Shown here: positions 58,838-64,000 of the stretch, one piece after another
Numbering within the stretch: the stretch's first letter is position 1
Layout: every line of letters begins with the position of its first letter
The notes under the pieces: generated by a model
The model's database searches: none
Told to the model about the DNA's origin: nothing
What the model saw: the letters and a program-made list of their open reading frames with translations, nothing else
Position numbers and translations under genes: made by a program
Assembly: GCA_963755825.1 (NCBI GenBank)
Contig: CAVWLA010000003.1
Span: forward strand, 434,001 to 498,000
Direction: 5' to 3'
Length of the DNA: 64,000 bases
Source of the DNA: DATBQN01 sp963755825
Lineage (GTDB): Bacteria; Acidobacteriota; Thermoanaerobaculia; Multivoradales; UBA5704

Positions 58838-59359
58838 CTAGAAGGCGTCCTTCTGCTCGAGCTGCTCGAAGAGCGACTTCACGCTGGCGTCGGAAAAATC
58901 GCCGCCCATGCGCTCGATGAGCTCGAACATCATCCCCGAGCCGGGCTCGCGGTGGGTGAAGATCTGCCGCAGGCCGGGGCTGTTGATGATCGTGGTGTCG
59001 AACTCGATCCCCTCGGCCTTCAGGCTCTCGGCGAGCTCGGGCAGGTTCTCGACGGCGATCGCCAGGTGCTGCACGCCGGGGCCGAAGTTCTCGACGAACT
59101 TGGAGACCTGGGAGTCGGGCCCCATGCCCTGCAGGAGGACGACGGTGATGGGGCCGGCCTTGACCACCGCCGAGACCATGGCGGTGTGCTTGCCCTCGGT
59201 CTTGCGGCGCTCGTGGAGCTCGAAGCCCAGCACCTCGGTGTAGAACTTGACCGACTCCTCGAGCTCGCGGACGGCGATCGCCACGTGGTCGATCCCCACG
59301 GCGTGCTTGCCGAGGGCATTGAGCGTCACGGTGGCGCTGGATTTCGTCTCTTGTTCCAT
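58838..59359 (-). CDS. VOC-superfamily protein, HPPD-like single module
   Basis: A 173-residue vicinal-oxygen-chelate protein. Two beta-alpha-beta-beta-beta units: IDHVAIAVRELEESVKFYTE and PGVQHLAIAVENLPELAESL. The metal set His-His-Glu is visible in IDHVAI, VQHLAI and MMFELIER. GPITVVLLQGMGPDSQVSKF and NSPGLRQIFTHREPGSGM resemble 4-hydroxyphenylpyruvate dioxygenase, but the protein is about half the HPPD length. It could be a dimeric dioxygenase or an epimerase-type VOC. ATG at 59359 has GAGGAG upstream. It leads the minus-strand group with the aminotransferase. Confidence 0.83.
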   Translation of the reverse strand: MEQETKSSATVTLNALGKHAVGIDHVAIAVRELEESVKFYTEVLGFELHERRKTEGKHTAMVSAVVKAGPITVVLLQGMGPDSQVSKFVENFGPGVQHLAIAVENLPELAESLKAEGIEFDTTIINSPGLRQIFTHREPGSGMMFELIERMGGDFSDASVKSLFEQLEQKDAF

Positions 59360-59534
59360 GCTGAAGTCTCCTCGTCGTATCGATGGACCTGCTGCGCAGG
59401 CGTCCCCCGGCTCGGGCATGAGGGAAGCCCTCTCAATCACAGTGCGAGGCCGGCAGCTTGGCGGGACAGCCGGGCGCGACGAGATTCGCCACCCCCGCCC
59501 TCGCCCCCATCGCCGGTCTGATATAAGCCGTGCG

Positions 59535-61154
59535 ATGACGACGCCCCCCAGCCTCTACGAGCAGGTGCTGCGCACGATCTCGTCCTCCGCCGCCGGCCCG
59601 GCCACCCTGCCGCCGCCGCGCGCCTCGGCGGCGGTGGTGCCCTGGCGGCGGGTGGGCGCCGGCGGCCGGCTGGAGGTCTATTGGGTCGAGCGCGCCGCCG
59701 CCCTCCCCTTCATGGGCGGTTGGCACGCCTTCCCCGGCGGCGCCCTGTCGCGGAGCGATGCCGCGGTCCCCGTCGCCGGGGTGCCGGCCGGGCTCGGCAG
59801 CGGGCCACAGGCCGCCGGCACGCCGGTGAGCCTGCGCGAGGAGACCGCCGGCCCGGACGCGCTGCCGGGGATCGCCGCCTGCGCCCTCCGCGAGCTCTTC
59901 GAGGAGACCGGCCTCCTCGTCGGCCGCGGCACGCCAAGAACAGCCGATCTCGCCGAGCAGCAGCGCCGACTGCTCGCCGGCGACACCAGCTTCGCCGCAG
60001 CCTTGGACGCTCTCGGGGTCGAGCTCGACGCCTCGCCGCTCGTCTACGCCGGGCGCTGGATGACGCCGCCCTTCTCGCCGGCGCGCTTCGACAACCGCTT
60101 CTTCCTGCTCGAGTGGAGCGCCGAGCGGGCGGCGCAGCCGGAGGTGGTGCCGGGGGAGCTGGCGAGAGGCGACTGGATCGAGCCGGCGGCGGCCCACGCG
60201 CGCTGGCGACACGGCGAGGTGCTCGCCGCGCCCCCCATCCTCCACATCTTGAAGGTGCTCGCCGAGGACGGCCCGGAGGGCGGGCTCCCCCGCCTGCTCG
60301 ACACGGAAGAGACCAACCTCGGCCCCTTCCGCCGCATCGAGCTGCGCCCCGGCGTTCTCGTCTTCCCCTTGGCCGTCACCACCCTGCCGCCGGCGGCGAC
60401 CGTCAACTGCTACCTCCTGGGCTATGGCGAGACGGTGCTGGTCGACCCCGGCGCGGTGGACGGGACCGAGCTGGCGCGGCTCGAGGCAGCCCTCGGCGCC
60501 GCCCGCGAGCGCTTCGGCCTGCGGGTGACCGCCATCTGGCTCACCCACCACCACCCCGACCACGTCGGCGGCGTCGAGCGGATGCGCGCCGCCCTCGGCG
60601 TCCCCGTCCTCGCCCACCGGCTGACCGCCGAGCGGCTGGCCCCCCACGGCATCGCCGTCGACCACGAGCTGGCGGACGGCGACCGCGTCACGCTCGCGGG
60701 AGGCGGCGGAGCGGAGGCGCCGGCGATGACGGTGCGCGTCCTCCACACGCCAGGCCACGCCCGCGGCCACCTCTGCTTCCTCGACGAGGAGGGCGGCTCG
60801 CTCCTCGCCGGCGACCTGGTGGCGGGCCTGGGGACGATCGTCGTCGACCCGCCCGAAGGGGACATGGACGACTACCTCGCCTCTCTGCGCCGCCTGGCCG
60901 ACCTCGGCCCGCGCACTCTCTTCCCCGGCCACGGGCCGGCCGTCCTCGACGCCGTCGGCAAGCTCCGCGAGTACGTCGAGCACCGCCTCTGGCGCGAGGA
61001 GCGCATCCTCGCCGCCCACCGCGACGGCCTCTCGGCGCGCGAGATGATCCCCCGCGTCTACGACGACGTCCCCGCGGCCGCCTACCCGCTCGCCGAGCGG
61101 CAGGTCCTCGCCCACCTCGAGCGGCTCCGCCGCGCCGGCACCATCGCCGGCTGA
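59535..61154 (+). CDS. NUDIX hydrolase fused to a metallo-beta-lactamase domain
   Basis: A 539-residue two-domain protein. Residues about 25-240 are a NUDIX domain (VYWVERAAALPFMGGWHAFP, Nudix box ACALRELFEETGLLV). Residues about 270-539 are an MBL domain (LGYGETVLVDPGAVDG, metal motif THHHPDHVGGVERM, VLHTPGHARGHLCFLDEEGG, LFPGHGP) with a LACTB2-like C-terminal helix region. NUDIX enzymes cleave nucleoside diphosphates linked to X; LACTB2-type MBLs are nucleases or thioesterases. CoA-ester or RNA-related substrates are both possible. TATAAG ends 7 nt before the ATG with no ribosome binding site, so the mRNA is probably leaderless. Confidence 0.87.
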   Translation: MTTPPSLYEQVLRTISSSAAGPATLPPPRASAAVVPWRRVGAGGRLEVYWVERAAALPFMGGWHAFPGGALSRSDAAVPVAGVPAGLGSGPQAAGTPVSLREETAGPDALPGIAACALRELFEETGLLVGRGTPRTADLAEQQRRLLAGDTSFAAALDALGVELDASPLVYAGRWMTPPFSPARFDNRFFLLEWSAERAAQPEVVPGELARGDWIEPAAAHARWRHGEVLAAPPILHILKVLAEDGPEGGLPRLLDTEETNLGPFRRIELRPGVLVFPLAVTTLPPAATVNCYLLGYGETVLVDPGAVDGTELARLEAALGAARERFGLRVTAIWLTHHHPDHVGGVERMRAALGVPVLAHRLTAERLAPHGIAVDHELADGDRVTLAGGGGAEAPAMTVRVLHTPGHARGHLCFLDEEGGSLLAGDLVAGLGTIVVDPPEGDMDDYLASLRRLADLGPRTLFPGHGPAVLDAVGKLREYVEHRLWREERILAAHRDGLSAREMIPRVYDDVPAAAYPLAERQVLAHLERLRRAGTIAG

Positions 61155-61201
61155 GCGGGCGCCCGGCCAGGCGACGACGCGACCAGGCGAGCGATCCCGC
61201 T

Positions 61202-61957
61202 GTGAGCTCCCGCCCGCCGGACGCCGCCTGCGTCAACCGCCGCGAGGTGCGGCTCCTCGCCATGCGGCGGTCGGGGCACCACGCCGTGGTGCACTGGATC
61301 CTCTCCCAGCTCGCCGGCCCCGGCCTCTTCGCCAACGACGGCAAGCTCGACGGCGGCCGCCTGGTGGGCAACCGCTTCAGCCGCTACGTCAACCTGGGCG
61401 ACGGCGCCATCGCCCGCGACCGCGCCGGCGACCTGGTGGCGAAGGATCTCTACCTTTGGAACGCCGAGGACCGCACCGTCGAGGAGATGGCGGGGCTCGC
61501 GGCGGCCGCCGCGCGCGGCGCCAGCGCCGAGGTGATCCACCTGCTGGTGCTCCGCGACCCCTGGAACTGGCTCGCCAGCCGCCGCCGCGCCGAGCCCGAG
61601 CGGCCGCTCGCCGGCACCCCCGAGCTCGCCGCCTGGAAGGGGCAGGTGCGCGAGGCGCTCCGCCGCAGCCGCGTCCTCGAGCCGCTCGTCGCCGTCGACT
61701 TCCGCCGCTGGGTAGCCGAGGAGGAGTACCGACGGTCCCTCGCGGCGCGGCTCGACCTCGCCTTCACCGACGCCGGCTTCCGCGAGGTCGCCCTCCCCGG
61801 CCTCTCGAGCTTCGCGACGGAGGCGGTGCGCGCCGACAACGCGGTCGTCCTCTCGCGCTACCGCGAGCTCGCCGACGACGCGGAGATCCAGGCGGCGCTC
61901 GACGGCGAGGTCCGCGAGCTCGCCGCCGAATTCTTCGCCTGGAGCCCCGCCGAGTGA
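61202..61957 (+). CDS. Sulfotransferase-like P-loop protein
   Basis: A 251-residue protein with a PAPS-type 5'-phosphosulfate loop (LLAMRRSGHHAVVHWILSQL) and a 3'-phosphate region (HLLVLRDPWNWLASRRRAEP). Between these, GNRFSRYVNLGDGAIARDR is family-like. The arrangement suggests transfer of a sulfo group to a carbohydrate or small molecule, but the sequence is diverged and the acceptor is unknown. GTG start at 61202, 47 bp after the preceding stop; likely co-transcribed with the NUDIX/MBL gene. Confidence 0.72.
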   Translation: MSSRPPDAACVNRREVRLLAMRRSGHHAVVHWILSQLAGPGLFANDGKLDGGRLVGNRFSRYVNLGDGAIARDRAGDLVAKDLYLWNAEDRTVEEMAGLAAAAARGASAEVIHLLVLRDPWNWLASRRRAEPERPLAGTPELAAWKGQVREALRRSRVLEPLVAVDFRRWVAEEEYRRSLAARLDLAFTDAGFREVALPGLSSFATEAVRADNAVVLSRYRELADDAEIQAALDGEVRELAAEFFAWSPAE

Positions 61958-62014
61958 GCTCGCGATCGGCGGCGGGACCGGCGACGATCGCCACGCCGCG
62001 GAGCACCTAGCATG

Positions 62015-63319
62015 CTATTCCTTGGGCAGCGGCGGCCGGGGGAAGGCGAGGGTGACCGCCTCCCCCACCGGGTAGGTGACGACGACGACGGTGCGGTCGT
62101 CCTCCGGCGGGGCGCCGCCGGCCCAGGACTCGACGCTGGCGAAGATGGCGTCGACGACCGCCCGCGCCGGCTTCGCCCGGTGCTCGCGCGCCACCGCGAG
62201 GAGGCGGTCGCAGCCGTACTCCTCGAGCTCGACGCCGTCCGGCGGGCCGCCCTCCGGCCAGCTCTCGCGCCCCATCGCCTCGACGATGCCGTCGGTGTAG
62301 AACACCAGCAGGTCGCCGGGCTTCATCACCACGAAGCCGCGCTCGTAGGTCGCCTCGGCGAGCGGACCGAGCACCGGCCCCCCCTCCTCCATGAAGCGCA
62401 TGGCGCCGTCGGCCGCCAGGTGGAAGGGAGCGGGGTGGCCGGCGTTGACGTAGATGAAGACGCCGTTGAGCTCGAGCTCGCCGTAGAACATCGAGACGAA
62501 GCGGCTGGTGAGCGTGCTGCGGTGGATGATGCGGTTCATCCGCTCGACCGTGCGCACGATCTTGAAGTCGCGCGCCAGACCCATGCGCAGGCCCATGTAG
62601 ATGTCGCGCACCTGGAGAGCCGCCGGCAGGCCGTGGCCGGAGACGTCGGCGATGGCGAGGCCGAGGATCTTCTCGGTGAGCGGGATGTAGTCGAAGTAGT
62701 CGCCGCCGACGTTGTCCATCGGCAGCGAGCGGCCGTAGATGTCGTACTCGCCGTAGCGCGGCGCGCGGCGGGGCAGGATCGAGGCCTGGATCTTCCGCGC
62801 CTCCTCGAAGATCCCCTCCATGCGCTCGCGGCGGATCTTCTGGTTGATGCTGTGGCGGAGGATGCCGAGCGAGAAGAGCACGTCGTCGCGGTCGTGACCG
62901 CCGGTCAGGTTGAAGGCGAGGATGTACTCCTCGTCGCCGACCTCGATGGCGGCGAACTCGTCGACGCCGAGGATGGCCTCGAAGCTGCGGTCGATGCGCG
63001 GATCGGCGGAGTCCATGTAGACCGTCCCCGCTTCCAGCAGCAGCTCGACCGGCCGGTAGGAGCGCGGCACCTGCAGCCCGGGCGGCACCGGCTTGGCGCC
63101 GCCGAAGGTGCCCTCGATCTCGTAGCCGGCGCCCTGCCGCTTGTAGAGGCGGCCGCCGTAGATCCCCAGCTCGTCCTGAAACTTGGCGATGATCGTCTCG
63201 AGGACGGTGTGGATGGTCGTCGAGAGGTCGTCGGCGCGGTCGAGCGAGCCGACCACCTGCTCAACCTTCTTCATCAGCGCCCGGTAGTTGACGGGGCGCG
63301 CTTCGGTGACGATGGGCAA
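62015..63319 (-). CDS. SpoIIE-type PP2C serine phosphatase with sensory N terminus
   Basis: A 434-residue cytosolic protein. A GAF-like sensory region (residues about 15-170, TTIHTVLETIIAKFQDELGI, PRSYRPVELLLEAGTVYMDS) is followed by a linker helix and a SpoIIE/RsbU phosphatase domain: FEEARKIQASILPRRAPRYG, MDNVGGDYFDYIPLTEKILG, AIADVSGHGLPAALQVRDIY, YVNAGHPAPFHL, DLLVFYTDGIVEA and EDDRTVVVVTY, with metal-binding Asp residues in place. Such enzymes control partner-switching systems that regulate sigma factors or diguanylate signalling. No anti-sigma or STAS gene is adjacent. The RsbRD-like kinase at 40326 is a distant possible counterpart, inference only. Confidence 0.9.
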   Translation of the reverse strand: MPIVTEARPVNYRALMKKVEQVVGSLDRADDLSTTIHTVLETIIAKFQDELGIYGGRLYKRQGAGYEIEGTFGGAKPVPPGLQVPRSYRPVELLLEAGTVYMDSADPRIDRSFEAILGVDEFAAIEVGDEEYILAFNLTGGHDRDDVLFSLGILRHSINQKIRRERMEGIFEEARKIQASILPRRAPRYGEYDIYGRSLPMDNVGGDYFDYIPLTEKILGLAIADVSGHGLPAALQVRDIYMGLRMGLARDFKIVRTVERMNRIIHRSTLTSRFVSMFYGELELNGVFIYVNAGHPAPFHLAADGAMRFMEEGGPVLGPLAEATYERGFVVMKPGDLLVFYTDGIVEAMGRESWPEGGPPDGVELEEYGCDRLLAVAREHRAKPARAVVDAIFASVESWAGGAPPEDDRTVVVVTYPVGEAVTLAFPRPPLPKE

Positions 63320-63375
63320 GGGATCTCCTGACGAGGGTGTCGGTCCGCGGTGCGGCCCCCCGCTGTTCCAGGTGC

Positions 63376-64000
63376 TCAGCCGTGGTCGACCAGCGCCATG
63401 ACGATCCTATCCTGCGCGCCGTGGGCGTCGCCGTGCACGCGGTTGAGGAGGATCGAGAAGGCGTAGAGGCGGCCGGAGACGGCGCGCGCGTAGCCGGAGA
63501 GCGCCGACACCCCGTCGAGGGTGCCGGTCTTCGCCCACACGTTGCCGCGGTAGGGCGGCACCGCCAGGCGGCGCTTCCAGCCGCGGTTGTCCTCGCCGCC
63601 GTAGGGGAGGGCCTCGGCGAAGGCCTGGCCCTCGGGGCGCAGGTACATGGCGCGGAGGAGCGTGGTGAGCGCCCGCGGCGCCAGCTGGTCGGCGCGGCTC
63701 ATCCCCGAGCCGTCGGCGAGGCTGAAGGTGCCGGGCGGCACGCCGAGGCCGATCAAGAACTCGCCGACCGCCTGCACCCCGTCGTGCCAGGTGCCGTGGC
63801 CGCAGCGGCGGGCGCCGAGCAGCTTGACCATGCTCTCGGCGTAGAAGTTCTGGCTGTGCTTGAGGCACACCTCGACCGCCGACAGCAGGTCGCTGCGGAA
63901 GACCGCCACCCGCTCCCACACCGGCCCCGGCAGCCGGTCGACGGCGCGCAGCCGGCCGCCGACGGCGATCCCCTCCTCGGCGAGGGCGGCGCGGAGGGCC
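63376..64000 (-). CDS. dacB: D-alanyl-D-alanine carboxypeptidase/endopeptidase (PBP4 type), C-terminal part
   Basis: At least 208 residues, open at the window edge. It carries the SxN motif (HSQNFYAESMVKLLGARRCG), the PBP4-type SLADGSGMSRADQLAPRALT and the KTG motif (VWAKTGTLDGVSALSGYARA), ending FSILLNRVHGDAHGAQDRIV. The SxxK serine and the signal peptide would lie outside. PBP4-type enzymes trim or cleave peptidoglycan cross-links in the periplasm. The reading frame is intact from 64000 to the stop at 63376. Confidence 0.92.
   Translation of the reverse strand, partial: ALRAALAEEGIAVGGRLRAVDRLPGPVWERVAVFRSDLLSAVEVCLKHSQNFYAESMVKLLGARRCGHGTWHDGVQAVGEFLIGLGVPPGTFSLADGSGMSRADQLAPRALTTLLRAMYLRPEGQAFAEALPYGGEDNRGWKRRLAVPPYRGNVWAKTGTLDGVSALSGYARAVSGRLYAFSILLNRVHGDAHGAQDRIVMALVDHG

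Overview
This is a very GC-rich, gene-dense bacterial chromosome segment with short intergenic gaps and many 1-4 bp start/stop overlaps. The envelope genes point to a diderm: lipoprotein N-acyltransferase, a TolC-type outer membrane factor with an HlyD adaptor, an MMPL exporter, a SPOR-domain protein and a bactofilin. Gene style and secreted-protein domains resemble Acidobacteriota (Thermoanaerobaculia-like) genomes. That placement is an inference from recognition, not from a marker tree.

Layout. 1-7305 (minus strand) holds housekeeping and envelope genes: the 5' end of prfB with its programmed +1 frameshift, lnt, a SPOR protein, a slipin/NfeD pair (nfeD is frameshifted in this sequence) and a DUF255 thioredoxin-like protein. 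7496-21984 is the most striking region. An UnbV-like ASPIC/FG-GAP protein, an UnbU-like membrane protein and a 2,075-residue iterative PKS (KS-AT-ACP-KR-DH-PPTase) are tightly coupled with an AraC regulator. Converging on them is a minus-strand set with the matching enediyne-type hot-dog thioesterase (TEBC/E10 type) and an MMPL exporter. Together these give four of the five genes of the classical enediyne warhead cassette; UNBL is not seen.

22148-34658 is mixed metabolism and secretion: an RlmA-type methyltransferase, an AcvB/VirJ protein, a secreted trypsin-like protease, a PqqB-like metallohydrolase, a cobalamin-binding-like protein, ornithine aminotransferase and a dienelactone hydrolase. 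It is interrupted by a REP-associated tyrosine transposase (RAYT) and several clusters of a short repeat (core GGTGCCAGGTGATTTT). 34752-42236 carries glucokinase, a copper-binding lipoprotein, OsmC, a bactofilin/methyltransferase pair, a START-like protein and a histidine kinase. 42369-45002 is a stand-alone LanB-like dehydratase. 46991-52464 encodes a lipase-maturation-factor protein, then an adaptor / MacB-like permease / TolC operon with no ATPase gene.

52719-59359 (minus strand) contains an ATP-grasp ligase, a flavin monooxygenase, an Ldh-family dehydrogenase, an HpgT-like aminotransferase and an HPPD-like VOC protein. A second RAYT module, bounded by near-identical 24-bp direct repeats, sits in the middle. 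These genes could form one small amino-acid-modifying pathway; this is inference. 59535-64000 ends with a NUDIX/metallo-beta-lactamase fusion, a sulfotransferase-like protein, a SpoIIE-type phosphatase and the C-terminal part of a PBP4-type carboxypeptidase. No rRNA, tRNA or CRISPR array was recognised.
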